DNA of 64,000 bases from Balamuthia mandrillaris (taxonomy: Eukaryota; Discosea; Longamoebia; Balamuthiidae). Positions 41,618 to 53,865 of this stretch are shown here, one piece after another; the first letter of the stretch is position 1, and each line of letters starts with the position of its first letter. A program made the translations under genes and the position numbers. The DNA lies in assembly GCA_031835245.1 (NCBI GenBank), contig JAVKOQ010000008.1, positions 62,001 through 126,000 of the forward strand. Reading direction: 5' to 3'. A model generated the notes under the pieces. It was given only the letters and a program-made list of their open reading frames with translations, was not told where the DNA came from and searched no databases.

Positions 41618-42019
41618 GGAACAGATGGAAGAGGATATAAACTTTACAATCAGAAAAACGGCAAACATAGAGGACTGAATTCCATTTTTACACAATAACA
41701 GAAGAGATGTAGGACTCCAAAGAGGACAGACTGACAGCAACCCTGTCCTTGAACTTCATTACCGTTTCCTGCCAATGGACCCGCAGCGCCATGGTGGATA
41801 TAACCAGGGCATCTCGGCTGCGAGGCTGCGGTTGGTTGTTAATTGGGGTAGTTATTTTCACCGACATGACACGATTCGAGTCGATGAAGTCTGATGACGG
41901 ATCCCAAGCGGAAAAGAAATATAAGAATGGAAGTCAGGCAGAAAAACCATGATGGGCACGCACCGGTTGAAGAAACGTCGGTTATCCATAATCCCCATTT
42001 CCCAGTTGCTCTCCAAACT
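41291..42019. other. Intergenic with GA microsatellite
   Basis: A GA run at 41570-41615 and a short direct repeat near 41892-41945 (GGAAAAG.. and AAGTCAGGCAGAAAA variants). A 67-codon plus-strand frame at 41749 lacks support. No gene is called. Confidence 0.5.
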
Positions 42020-43008
42020 TTATTTGTTCCAATGTTTATCCAACGGTGTCCTTGAAATCCTCAAGTTAGAAAGCAAAGCGAGATGGAGTGAAGGAACCTG
42101 AAGAAGGAAAGCATGAAGGTTTCATACCGTTTGAAAAATTTCCCACCTTTATCCTCCACAACTGCTCGGTTCTGCTATTTACAAGAGCGTAAATCATCAA
42201 CTGCATATATCCGATATCCTCTGCATCAACCCAGTCAGGAAGGAAAAACTTAAATAAAGAAGCATGCTCGTTGGAATCATCTGGCTCAAGGCGAACCTGC
42301 GCATAAAGAAGTCAGTAAAAGCTTTTGTACCGACCGAACAAGAAATCATACTGTTTGTTCGGCACCCGGTACGCCATAGGGCCACTCTGCCAGTATTCCT
42401 TGATTCCCTTCAACTGTGCCCCTGAACGCCTTCATTCGCGAAGGGAAAAACAAAGAATAATCTTCGTCGTAAGGAGAGCCGAACAATGCAGCGTCATTTA
42501 TGGCGTAAGCGGTACACTTTCCTTGTTCTGTCTCCTCTATTGTAATATAGTGATACACGGTTGTCATCTGAACAGGATGAAAAAGAAAGGTTCGCTGTTT
42601 ACCTTGAGACGCACAGAAGGGTTCGAAGCTTCCAACGCCAAGACAAGAGAGGTACTCGGCACATAGCTCATCTACCGCCTGACAAGTCCAGCGACAGGGT
42701 GATAGGTGGACTTCCTTCGTGTCGTTGTGGATACATCTGGGGCAAGAACGAGCACAGCCTAGAGATACCAATGATTCCAGGCAGGAGGAGAAGGCTAGGG
42801 GTCCACAATTGTTGCCTTCAGGGATGTCGCGCAAGAGTTGCAGTCTCAGAGTGTTGGGACTGTTTGCCGTTTCACAAGCATCAAAGGAAGAAGCAGCGAT
42901 GGGATGGAGGGGCAGGCGACAAACCCGCGAAGCAGGAGGAGCCCCACACCCCAAAGCGAGTCCGCCCAACGCAAGAAAAATAAAAAGGTGTCCCAGAGTT
43001 ATCATCAT
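42020..43008 (-). CDS. Secreted protein with Frizzled-like Cys-rich segment, paralogue 1
   Basis: Three exons, 43008-42373, 42296-42147 and 42097-42020, encode 287 residues in phase. A signal peptide (MMITLGHLFIFLALGGLALG) precedes a region with Cys spacing reminiscent of Frizzled-type CRDs: SSFDACETANS, SSCLESLVSLGCARSCPRC, LSPCRWTCQAVDELC and YLSCLG. The remainder is a compact domain (YHYITIEETEQGKCTAYAIN). It resembles the plus-strand protein at 50111 in signal peptide, CRD spacing (PCHYLCQAVIEECG) and overall order. The two sit as inverted neighbours of the TOM1-like receptor. The ligand is unknown; no TM helix follows, so it is likely secreted. Confidence 0.7.
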
Positions 43009-43435
43009 TGTCGCTCAACCGTGATGAAGAAAAGCGTCTCGAACGGAAGTAAGCATAACACATATCGAAGGACAAACAGAATTCCGTTGTCCACGTTTGT
43101 CCGTCTTCCATGGACCGACGCTCGTCGTCACTCAATCGGCATGTCATAAAAAAGCAAGATGGGAATTTTTCGTCGACATAATTTTCCCTTTTTGGATAAA
43201 CAATTGAGTCGGTGTGCCTTATCCGCGACGTGTGCCTCTTCGATGAGATGCATTACAACAGCAATCCAAACAGCATTGCAAAAACGTCGACGAAGAACAG
43301 AGGAATCTGGATGAGCTGGCCACAGCTTGTGTGGAAGCAACGCAATGCTTATTGCCTCAGCTCTTTGTCTTTTTTTCTTCGTCCTTCTGAGGCATAGTTT
43401 GCGAATGATATAGATACATTTCGTGTTTTTTTTTA
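43009..43435. other. Intergenic upstream of the CRD gene
   Basis: The 5' flank of the CRD protein and the 3' flank of the TOM1-like receptor, both minus. Only short frames with no family resemblance. Nothing further is seen. Confidence 0.5.
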
Positions 43436-46400
43436 TTATACAGAACTATTCGTATCAGCGCTATCAGTTTGGCTGTCCGTTGATGTCGTGGCCAAATTAA
43501 CACCCGAGGAGGTGCGCGTAGGCTCACTTCCTGAAGTAGACTTTGAGCTCTTATCACTGTCGCTGCTGTGTTGGCCCTTCCGCGGCACAGCCAAGAGGAA
43601 CAAGATCGTAAGCGAGGGAACGACCTCCACGACCAAAAGAATGAGAGCACCAAAGACAACATTGCGCCAGTCCGCAAGAGCCAACGTAAGCAAAAGTATT
43701 GATTGTAGTAAGAAGCAAATCGAGGCTCCAAGAGACACTACAAATAACTGTACGATGCGATGTGAGCAAAATTACAACAAGAATGAGTTGCAACAAATTT
43801 TTGTTAACGGACCTTAGTGCCCCGACGTTCACCTCTCCTTTTGGCCTTCTTTTTCAGGACTCGGAGACGGTGGTAAATCCTGCCGCCAAATATCAGGAAC
43901 AGAGCGCCAATAGTCAAAGCGATGGCGGCCAGCAACACTTTGTAAACTATGTTTACCACGTCTCGGGGTTGAGTATCTTCTAGGTTGTCCTCCTCTCTTC
44001 CTCCGCAGGTTGTTTCGGTGTTGAGGGGCAGAGTCTCATACAAGATTACAAAGAAAATCAAAACCCCGAGGAGAACAAGGTTGGCCGCACCCCACATCAG
44101 CTTGATCAAGCGAAGTATATCAGTTCTGGCACATCTAGCTCTTGCCAGAATTACCCTTTTTGTTGTATTAATAAAAGAAAAGTACGAAACAAGAGGCGAT
44201 AAGAAAACACACTGAAAGAAAGGGAGGGAGGAAGAAACGTACGCTAGGGATGTGATTACAACGGTCAGAGCAGCGAAAAAGAGCAAAATAGGTATTTCAG
44301 CTAGGAAAAACGATAGGGTGTCGTCTACGTCTACTTCGGCCGCGAGAACAAAGAAATAAATGCTCCTTACTACAGAGAGAAAGGGATTAGCAAAATGGAA
44401 AAAGAAGAACATAAACGAGTTATAAAAACTTACAGCAAGCAAACATAATCAAGAAAACGGGAGTTGCGTGAATGAACGCAATGCTATCTCGGTGAACATA
44501 GAAGAATAAAATTGAACTGAAAATAGCAACGCCCAGCAACACGAGATAGCTTATTGCCGCAAAGTACAGTACAGCCTTCTCGCCGCTGGAGAGCGAGAAA
44601 GAATCATCTTCATCTTCCCAGTCTGAAATCCTAAAGAGCGGGTAATATGTCCCATTGAACGTGCGCTCGAGAGAAGCGGCCTGAACCGTTGCGCACAGCT
44701 CATTACCAGTATGATTCACTTGGCGTAGACCAAGCGCAAGGACCTTGCCGTCTCGTACAATTCCGAGGTCGGGCTCTGCAAACTTTTCGTCGGTGGAGAG
44801 AAGTATATCCTTGCGGAGCTGAAAACAGAGAGTAAAGTGTTGAATCAAAGAATTTTTCCAAACGATCTTCATGCCATCACCCACGAGCCGTCCAACGATG
44901 CCTCCTTTTTGGTTGAAGACAGAGTTCCACTCTTGCACGTCTCTTTCAAAGTGGGTGAAAGCAGAAGAAAGCTTTCGTTTGGGCACCTTGCGGAAGACAG
45001 AGGCGGAGACGTCAAACGTTTCAAGGTCGACACAGTGGCCTGCCTTTTCAACTGAATCTACCGCCACTCTGACTGAATGAGGTGGACTCTAACAAGCGAC
45101 AAGCGGTATGCATGTTAGCAAAGAAAAAGTGAGACACTAATTTGGAATAATACTAACTGGAACAACTTGTTCTATGCCTTGACAAACTCTGCTAATTGCA
45201 TTCGGGGCCTCCTCTTCACCAAAGCATTGCTCTTCGTCGGTGCCGTTGTCAGTACAATCACAAGTGATGGCTTTCAGCGCGCGCAATCGTTTGGAGTACT
45301 TGCAGCGTGATTCTGTTTGTTGCTGCAGAGAGTAGAGCAAACGAGCGGCATCGGAAATGTCTTGCTCCAGCGCGCTGTAGTCGAATGAGGTCGTCCAAGT
45401 GTTCGAAATGAACTTCTTTTCACGCCAAACCGGTTGAATAATGTTTCCTTCGCGCCATTTTCCTGCTTTCCATACAAACCATGGGCGGTAGTTCCCGTTA
45501 CCGCAATTGCATTCTTCCTCATTCTATTTTCCAGATGAGAGTTTTGACTAAAGGTTGAAGCCACAAGAAGGAAGTGCACAAACCTTTCCCGTTAGAATCT
45601 TGTTAGATTCTCCAAGAGGAGGTCCACGGTTGAAGAGTGCATATGTGTTACTAACTTCCTCGCATACATGTCCGATTTGTAAACATGTTTCTGCGGAGTG
45701 TTGTCGTGCAAGATATTGGTAACCATATTCCTCGAAACTGCAGTTCGAAATTGCACAAGTCAAACAAAAAATAAAAACTAAATTGGACAACATTAGCAAC
45801 ATACCTGCGAAGACATTGGGAGGACGACAGGCTTCCACCAGATGCAGGCTCCACGATGCAGCCATAAGGCGTATACCGAAGCTCTACTTGAGCAGCGTTG
45901 CGTAGACCCACAGGAATGGTTGATGAACAAGCAGAGCTAAAGTACGGAGGCAAATTGGTGTTGATGCAGACTCCGCTGTGGTCTTGGAAGACCTGCTCGT
46001 CCAAACATCGGCCAGAAGTAGCTTCGCATTCCGCTTGGTCTTGGCATTCCCTAGATTGACCAGTCGAATTGTCCCAACAATACTCATCGCACCAGAAACA
46101 GTCCTGCGCCACACAGTTGAGTATGATCGCACAGAAATGACAAATAGAAGAAAAAACAAAGAAAGGGAAGAGGGTGGGAGGTAGAGAACTAAAGCGAAAA
46201 TTTAATGGTACCTCAGCACTTTCAACTGTTTTCCACTGTCCATTACCAAATACGCATACACGCTCATCCTCGCTTTCAGAACTCCACGCATTGCATTGCG
46301 TTGCGTTGAAGCCTAAGGTAACACAGCCACTCTGACCGTTCACGCAAGCAGCACAGAAGCTTTCGCTTTGAACGAAGCCGTCCATGCAGGATTCGTTGGT

Positions 46401-49400
46401 TGTCCTCTGTGCATCCCAATTGCAAAATCCTTGCTCAATACAAGCCTCTGAATCGGCCGCAACAAACGTCTACGAATGTAGTTGAAAAAAGTTCAGCTTT
46501 TCTTGCAATGCTATGCGCATCCGGAAAGATACTAACCCATTCACGTGGACAGGCTCCTGCCCCAAAGGCTTGGGTATAGGAACAAACGGGCGGAAGGCGG
46601 CACCTCTGTGAAAGACAAGCAAACTCCTCCGTGCAGTCGTCCTCACAGGATTCTTCAAACATCGTGCTCTGCTGGTAGTGCCAGCGGTTGCGGAGAGCAA
46701 GTGGTTCTGAATCACCTCCGATGAGCGGCCAAAGAGTCTGCGTTTCAGCCGGAGGTTCGCAATCCAGCGTCGCGTATGCAACCTTCAGGTGATCAGTGGT
46801 GACTTGGTCTGGTAGTCCACGCAAATCGCGGAGATGGTACAGCACGAAGGGGCTGACGGTGTCCAGAAAACAAGACAGAAAGCGGTTCAATGCTATTTCA
46901 GCCGATATTAAGCAATGACCGTTGGCGCAGGCAACAGAGCCGGGACAGTCGCTGGCGTGAGAACATGGGAATCCTTGAAGGTCCTCTCCAAAAGCATATG
47001 CAGTACAGTTTCTCCAAAAGTCGAAACTGGCTGTCGTGAAGGTGGCTCTGTCCGGAAAAAACCGCATAATGGAATCGCAATTGTCAAAGCTCGCTTCAGA
47101 ATCCGAAGCAAGTTCAGAAGCATAGTCTTCCAGAAAAGAGCGAGCGCATTCGGGGTGGTGGCAAGTTCCGGCAATCTGCTCCGGTGAAGGCGCAAAGAAT
47201 AGATCCACCGTTACCTGTCGTTGCGATTCCTGGCAGCACTGAAACCAAGCCTGGCCTTCGTAGCAGCAAGGGTCGGAAAGAAGTTGGTCTCGTACCTCGG
47301 TGAAGTGAACCACATCCGAGTTGTTGGGTTGGTAAAAGGCCAAATGGTTGTCAAACGCTTCAATATAGTTCGGTAAAGTACAGTTTTGACTGCGAAAGAC
47401 TTGGTTTGATCCCGTGGAGAGAAGCGACTCAGCGAAGGAGGAGCAGGCCAACCAGTCATCCGAGAAAGCCACCGTGTCGAGCCTAAATCGCAGCGTTTCC
47501 ATCTCATCCGAAGATGTTGAACGTTTCATCTGGTCCAAAATTGAAGTGACTTCGTTAGAAAGGAGTTGAAATCTGGAATGATCGCACTTCAAAGCCTTCT
47601 CTTCGCACGAGGAAAGTGGCACAGAAAGAACATCCAAAGGACCGCCGGAGGCCTTCACCAATCTGGATAGCCCAGAGGCAGCAAAGCTCACGGAACAGTC
47701 CCTTAAGGCTTCCTCTTTTGAAAGGGTCACAGTTTGCCACTGCGTTCCGGTAGACAAGTTGGTGTAGTTCAGCGTAATCATCGCGCTGTACTGTCCTGCC
47801 AAAGTCTCTGACTCCACAAACCTGTTTCGTAAATGTCGCGATCAGCACCAAGAAGAAAAGCAGAAGTAAAACACGAAAAAAACCAGCAAACCAAGCATAC
47901 TTAAGAGAGCGGTGGGAAGGATTCTCTTTCCATAGAATACTAGGAAGAGGCCATAGCCAACCGTGCTCATGAGGCACTCGAATATTCCAAGCCGTGCAAA
48001 CACCATAGCGACCTTCCTCTCCTCGTTCGACATAGCTCTGATAGCAATAGTAGTTTTGCTGCGGGCAGGACAAATGAGAGCTGCCGAGCAACTTGCCTAA
48101 TCCCGAGAAGGACTGAAGGTCCGAAGTTGGAATGGTACGAAAACGGGTAGGATCGGATTCAGCTGTCACGCTCATGGAAGTGGTCATAAACCTTGTCCAC
48201 AAAGTGATGTACACAGTGACGTTCTCTGTTTGCTCAGGGCAGAAGGAGAGCGCAACGCGGTGGTCGTCGTAGAGGAGAAAAGCCTCCTCTGCATTCCATG
48301 GCGGACTGGTGTAGGGTAGTTTGCTGTTGTAGGGTCCCACATCGGGAGAGTCTTGCTTGTACGATATCCAGGCGAAGACAGGGTTGCCACCGTCAAACAC
48401 GGAGAGAGAGAAGAAGGTGGGACAGCCCAAGTGTTCGCGCGGAACTTCATACTCCAACGTGCGGAGAAGACCGGCTCCGTTACTAAGCACTCGGGTACAT
48501 CCAGGCCAAAGCTTGTTCCAAGTAGAAGGAAATACAGGAGTAGGACAAGCTTCTAGTCTGGGACGTGGCGGATCTAAAGGAGGAGAAGGAGGAGGAGAAG
48601 AGGAAGAAGAAGAAGAAGAAGAAGGAGGAGAAGGAGGAGGAGAAGAGGAACAAGAAGAAGAAGAACAAGAAGAAGAACAGAAGAAGAAGAAGAACGAAGA
48701 AGAAGAAGAAGAAGAAGAAGAACAAGAAGAACAAGAAGAAGAAGAAGAACAAGAAGAAGAAGAAGAAGAAGAAGAAGAAGAAGAAGAAGAACAAGAAGAA
48801 GAAGAAGAAGAAGAAGAAGAACGAAGAAGAAGAAGAGCAAGAAGAAGAAGAGCAAGAAGAAGAAGAGCAAGAAGAACAAGAACAAGAACAAGAACAAGAG
48901 GAAGAAAGAACAAGAAGAACAAGAACAAGTCAATAAGTTACAAAAACTGGAATATCGAGAAGAAGAGGCTAACAGGAGTGTAAAAGAAAGCGTACCTATT
49001 TCTTCCACAGACAAAGTGTACTCAGCCGGACCCACCTCTTTGTTGCGAACCGCCACGAACCAAGTTCCTACTTGGAGGGAAGCAATGTTCGACGGGCACA
49101 AGAAAAACGTATTTTGGAAGGGCTTGTCCAGCCGCCAGGCCGAGGAGGGAGATGGAGTTCGTGTGATAGAAAACTCTGGCCAACCGGACCGAGCCAGGAG
49201 CGACACCTTCACCGTGGCGCACTTGTTCGGCACCACAAAGCGATAGAACTTGGTCTCTTGGTGGGTGAGGACGCCGTGGTGGATGTCGCCCAGCAATAGC
49301 CGCTCCCACTCCCCGTCATCGCTGCACCAGTCCCTCTCTGGGCAGAGGCAGTCGCCACCAACCGGGGAGCCACAGCGGGCGCCCTTTTGGCTGTAGTCGC

Positions 49401-49613
49401 ACCAGCACCCGGCGGAGGGCGAGCCCGGAGGGTCCTCCTCCTGACAGGTGAAGCTCGGGCAGTCGTCCTTGCTTTCCAAGAGGTACACCTCCTCCGCCCA
49501 ATCGAATTCGAAGGTCAAGGCGGCCACAGCGCCGGCAGAGGTGGTGGCTTGGCGTTTCTGCCAAATAGTATTTGCATCAATAACAAACAAAAAAAAAAAG
49601 AAAAAGAGAAAAG

Positions 49614-49644
<31 letters not shown>

Positions 49645-49870
49645 AGAAAGAAAAAGAAGAAAAGGAAAGAAAAAAAGAACGAAAGAAAAAGAAGAAGGGG
49701 AAAGAAACAACAAGTACAAAAAAAAGAATGAAATTAAAAAACAATGGTGGTATGAAATGACGAACCTTCCAATGACAAGAAGGGTCATTTGCTTCGGTGG
49801 TTATAATGCACAGGCAAAGTACAAAAGCAAGCACAGCAGCGGTGCAGAGCAGCGTAGTCAAAGGCGTCAT
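43436..49870 (-). CDS. Giant TOM1/TOM3/THH1-like 7TM receptor with Cys-rich ectodomain
   Basis: Twelve exons: 49870-49766, 49557-48996, 48573-47901, 47821-46537, 46469-46212, 46103-45805, 45737-45584, 45523-45158, 45088-44434, 44369-44243, 44155-43813 and 43747-43436, giving 1,712 residues in phase. A signal peptide (TTLLCTAAVLAFVLCLCIIT) starts an ectodomain of about 1,400 residues rich in Cys and N-x-S/T sites. It includes a possible PPC/jelly-roll segment (KFYRFVVPNKCATVKVSL ... GTWFVAVRNK) and EGF-like Cys clusters (CPGSVACANGHC). Seven TM helices lie between about 1404 and 1650. The last four match the TOM1/TOM3/THH1 pattern: VILARARCARTDILRLIKL, FGGRIYHRLR, GASICFLLQSILLL and VVEVVPSLTILFLLAVPRK. 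A Ser/Thr-rich tail follows. Plant members lack such an ectodomain. The ligand and signalling output are unknown. Confidence 0.8.
48585..48930 (-). repeat. (GAA)n repeat in intron 2 of the TOM1-like receptor
   Basis: About 345 bp of GAA with GGA and AAC variants (TTC on the coding strand), filling most of the intron 48995-48574. Confidence 0.97.
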
Positions 49871-50110
49871 CGTTCGTTTCGCCGCACTTGATTGATATTC
49901 ACTGAGAGAACTCTTCAGAATGATTGATGTTCGGCATAACATAACAGTAAAAAAGGGTGTCCATTCAATGAACTTACCAAAAACAGGAAACCCATTCACT
50001 GGTAACGCTTTTCTGTTTTTCAGCAAACAGACAAGCAAGACAAACTACAAACAAAGCAAAACATCTTTCGGGGGCCGCTGCAAGCTTGCAACATCGTGGG
50101 ACAAACGTTG

Positions 50111-51049
50111 ATGTTGCAAAAGATGAACATACCATGTTTTTGCTTTGTTCTCTCCATATTGCTCGTTGGAACTCGGGGCTCCCAATCCTGCGCTCTGCCT
50201 CCCGAGGGGGAGGGCGTCTGCGCCTTTCCGCCAAACTATCGCGTCCGAGAGCCAGATGCATGTACAGAAAACTACGAAAAACCCTGTTGTGCCAGAGCTC
50301 ACCGCGGCGTCAACGAAAGCGTCGGGTTTGTGTGTGACACAAGGAGCTTTGCCTGTTACGTCGCAGCGGCAAGACTATTCTGCTCTCAAGGATGTCCCGC
50401 CTGCACCAACGGTGATGAACCGTTGCCGCCATGTCATTACCTGTGCCAGGCAGTGATCGAGGAGTGCGGGTTTCTGCGGCGTTGCTTCGCAGGGCTGCCA
50501 GAACCTATGCCCTGTGCTGCCGCTAACGAGGAGAGGTGCTCCGCTGTGGACGTGAAGCCACACCTCGTTGCCTTTGATCCTTCCAAAACCTTGCGCCGCC
50601 TGGAGTTCATGGAGATGCAAGCTCGACGAGGGCAGTCGGAATACGTTGGAGATGATACCTTCGTGTTGACGCCACGAAACCTCGGCCACCGCTCCTCTTT
50701 TCTTTTCAAGTATCCTTTGGAGCTCAAACCCAGCTGGGCCGTCGGTTTCCAAGTTAGCTTCGAGGCTCGCCAGTTGGCTGACAGCCCTGGATCTCAAATT
50801 TGGACGGCACGCATGTGGGACTTCACCTTGTCTCAGTACACGTTTCTCGATTTCATCAAGCCCACAAGTGAGTGGAAGCGGATGACGTTTGATGTGCCAC
50901 CCGTGGGGTTGCCCTTTCCCTATGTTCCGTACTCCTTTGCTACCGGCGAGGGGTGGCGCGCCACTGAAGTGGAGTTCAGGGGCAAAGACGCAGCTGAAAT
51001 TGAGATAAGAAAAATAAGTGTAGAAATACTTGTCGATACTAGTTATTAA
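50111..51049 (+). CDS. Secreted protein with Frizzled-like Cys-rich segment, paralogue 2
   Basis: Single exon, 312 residues from the ATG at 50111 (or 50123). The signal peptide is NIPCFCFVLSILLVGTRGS. The Cys-rich region shares order with the protein at 42020-43008: SCALPPEGEGVC, KPCCARAHRGVNES, LFCSQGCPACTNGDEPLPPC, HYLCQAVIEECGFLRRC and PCAAANEERC. A C-terminal beta-rich segment follows (GFQVSFEARQLADSPGSQIW). No TM helix is present. It is transcribed in the opposite direction, just outside the TOM1-like receptor. It could be a soluble ligand or binding partner; that is speculation from position alone. Confidence 0.75.
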   Translation: MLQKMNIPCFCFVLSILLVGTRGSQSCALPPEGEGVCAFPPNYRVREPDACTENYEKPCCARAHRGVNESVGFVCDTRSFACYVAAARLFCSQGCPACTNGDEPLPPCHYLCQAVIEECGFLRRCFAGLPEPMPCAAANEERCSAVDVKPHLVAFDPSKTLRRLEFMEMQARRGQSEYVGDDTFVLTPRNLGHRSSFLFKYPLELKPSWAVGFQVSFEARQLADSPGSQIWTARMWDFTLSQYTFLDFIKPTSEWKRMTFDVPPVGLPFPYVPYSFATGEGWRATEVEFRGKDAAEIEIRKISVEILVDTSY

Positions 51050-51133
51050 TGTAGAAGTAAAGAATAGAAAGAAAGAAAAAAGCAACAAAAGAGCTGAACG
51101 CAACTATTTTAATTCAACTGTAGCCGAGATGTT

Positions 51134-52747
51134 TCAGCAGGAATTGTTGAAGGTGGCAGTGAAATTGGCCAAAGCTCTACATTCTGTTGCAAAATTGTGG
51201 ACTAGCTCTTGAAACCGTTTTCGATTCTTTGTACTGGTGCAGCGCATTCAAAAAAAAGTACAGAAATAAAAGAAACTCAATCACAACTGATTCCCGAAAG
51301 GGAAAAGGAGAAGAGAGAAACCAGCAAAAAAAAAAAAAAAAAAGAAAAGGAAAGGAAAACGAACCTCATAACTGCCCTCAAGAACCTAGATTTCTTTTCT
51401 GCTGTAACAGCTGCAGACGGAAAAGTGGAAGAAGTTGCTTCCTTAAACATCAATTGGTCCATCCAATGCCGCGCTGCCTGTGGGTCCGCGTTAATTAACG
51501 CAAATAATAACTTTGAGACTTGTGGCATCATAGACCGAGGTAACTCTCCTCCTATACACTATATGAATGGAATGATTTTATAACAGGAGGAGAGTTACAC
51601 CAAAGTAATGAAAAGGAGGTTTAAAAAACAAAAAACAAAAACTGAATCAATAACTAACCTGCAACAAAACTCGAACAAGAGAACCACAATGCCGAGAGAG
51701 AAGGTCAGTTCTATGAGCGGTCAATGCAGGGAAGCGATCTTCGGAGAGAATAGTGGCGAGGATGGAAAAGGCGCTGCGAGCGGCAGGAGGCTCTTTGAAG
51801 GTGAGAGAGGCCATGGCCGCCACGAAGATGCCGTCCATCAATTCGGGAGAGAGAAACTGAACGTAGTGTTGAATGTGCTTTTTGCAATATTAAAAAACGA
51901 TATAATGACAACAAAAAACAACTCAATGACGAAAAAAAAAGAGAAAGAGAAGGAAAGTAATGAGTACCCGAGGAGCTACATCTCCAAACAAAGTTTGCAC
52001 TAGCAATGGATGACCATAAAAATCCCGTTGCAACAAAGCAAAAGTGGAGAGAGCAGCTTCTGAGAAGCACATCGCCACCGACCTCCTCTCCTCCTCCGTT
52101 CCATCCATGAAAGCAGTTGCGGCAGTTCCCAACAGAGATAAATAAGCAGGTTGGGGTTGTTGTTGGAACCAGGAAAGAATTAAGGGAAGTAACGAAGGAA
52201 GAAAAGGGGCGAGGTGGCAACGGAGTGAGAGCATCGCCGCTTTGAGCATTTGACACACGGCTTCAGCGACGGATTCCAAATGCTCGCTATGAAGAGAGTT
52301 TGAGGTTTGTTTTTGGTGTTTGTGGAGAGAGTCGATGCACTGGTAGAGAAGGGGCAGCAAGGAAGAGACGGGGAGCAAAAGAGGGGAAGAGGAGGAAGGC
52401 GAAGAACAAAGGAAGTGGGAGGTTTCAATGGTTGTGCTAGTGGTGAAAGTGCGACAGAAGGCGGCGCCTATGGAAAGGGAGTCCACCAGTGACGCCGTTG
52501 AAGAAACCTAGTCTCATATTGTTACTTTTGTGAAGAGACACAGTAAAAAGAGAAACAAAAATATGAACAGACGTACATCAGACGAAAAACTTTGAACAGC
52601 AGATTTCAGCTGCTGATAAATAGGAGCAAGTATATTTTCAAGATGTTTTACGGCTTCGGTGGAAGGTAACGTATTTACAATGTGAAGGAGGGCTTCTACA
52701 AAAGCACATTTGGCTTTTGTCTGAAAGCAAGGGTGGATTAGTTGTTC

Positions 52748-52789
<42 letters not shown>

Positions 52790-53821
52790 GAAGTACAGTG
52801 AGCGCTGAAAAAGCTTTTTGATAGGCCAACAGCATTTGGGGCAACAAGCCATGCAATGAAGAGGCGCAGAGGCTGCACACTCGATTCAGCGAAACCAAAG
52901 CCAACTCGCTTAAAAAGGCATCATTCACAGCATTCACCAACAGGCCAACACTTCGCTCCAACAATTCGTTGTTATGACGACCTACCTCTTGCAGCCACTC
53001 TTCGTAGTTTCCTATCTGTACAACAAAAAGACAAAAGAAACACAAAAGTTATTCACAATGAAGAGTTAAAAACAAATAAATCACTTGAGGGACGTACGAG
53101 GCGAATGACTGTTTCGGAGAGAAAGCGAGAAAAATGGAGAGGCAACACAAACAATAAAGAAAACAACTTTGGAAGATAACATGACTCTGAAGCAGCCACA
53201 TTCTCTGCAATAGAACAAATGCCAAAGAGTGAAGCTTCTATGGCAGCTAAATAGGCCGATATCGCCATTCCGTGTTCGTTCTTTTCTTTCTCTTTAGTTC
53301 CAACGCTGGAAGCTGCTGCAGCCACTTGATCTTCCAACAAAGCGACAATTACTGCGAGCATTTGCTCGTCCAGCAGGTAATGAATGCAAAGCAGAGTATC
53401 TGCTGCTTCGCCACGAAAATTATAGAACGCCGTTCTCTCATCTGCAAACATCGTAAGCAAAAGGAGAAAAGACAGAAAGAAAGAAACAAAAAGGGGGAGA
53501 AGAGAAATGAACCATTGTCTAAGGAACGGTCAGCCGGAATGACAACTCGGGAGAGCAACACTTTGGTGAGTTGAACAAAAAAGGGGGCGAAGGTTTGCTT
53601 CACGTTTTGCTCTGATGCATCACGCACAGCCTCTTCCAAGTCATACCAAAAGCTAAGCGTTTGTTGTGCAACTTCAAAGTTGGGGTGTTCAAGACATAAC
53701 AGCAGCATCTCCAAAAGGGTCAACCCATGTGATCCGCATGTAAGGAGATACGATGTGAAGTTTTCTCCAAATGTGACTAATAGTTCACAAAAGCTACGAC
53801 ATATATCTTCGTCCTCTTTTT

Positions 53822-53865
<44 letters not shown>

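Noticed and set aside
42346-42603. 35-nt intron within exon 1 of the CRD gene
   Set aside because: The GT...AG pair at 42602-42568 would break the frame; the unspliced exon keeps the protein open.
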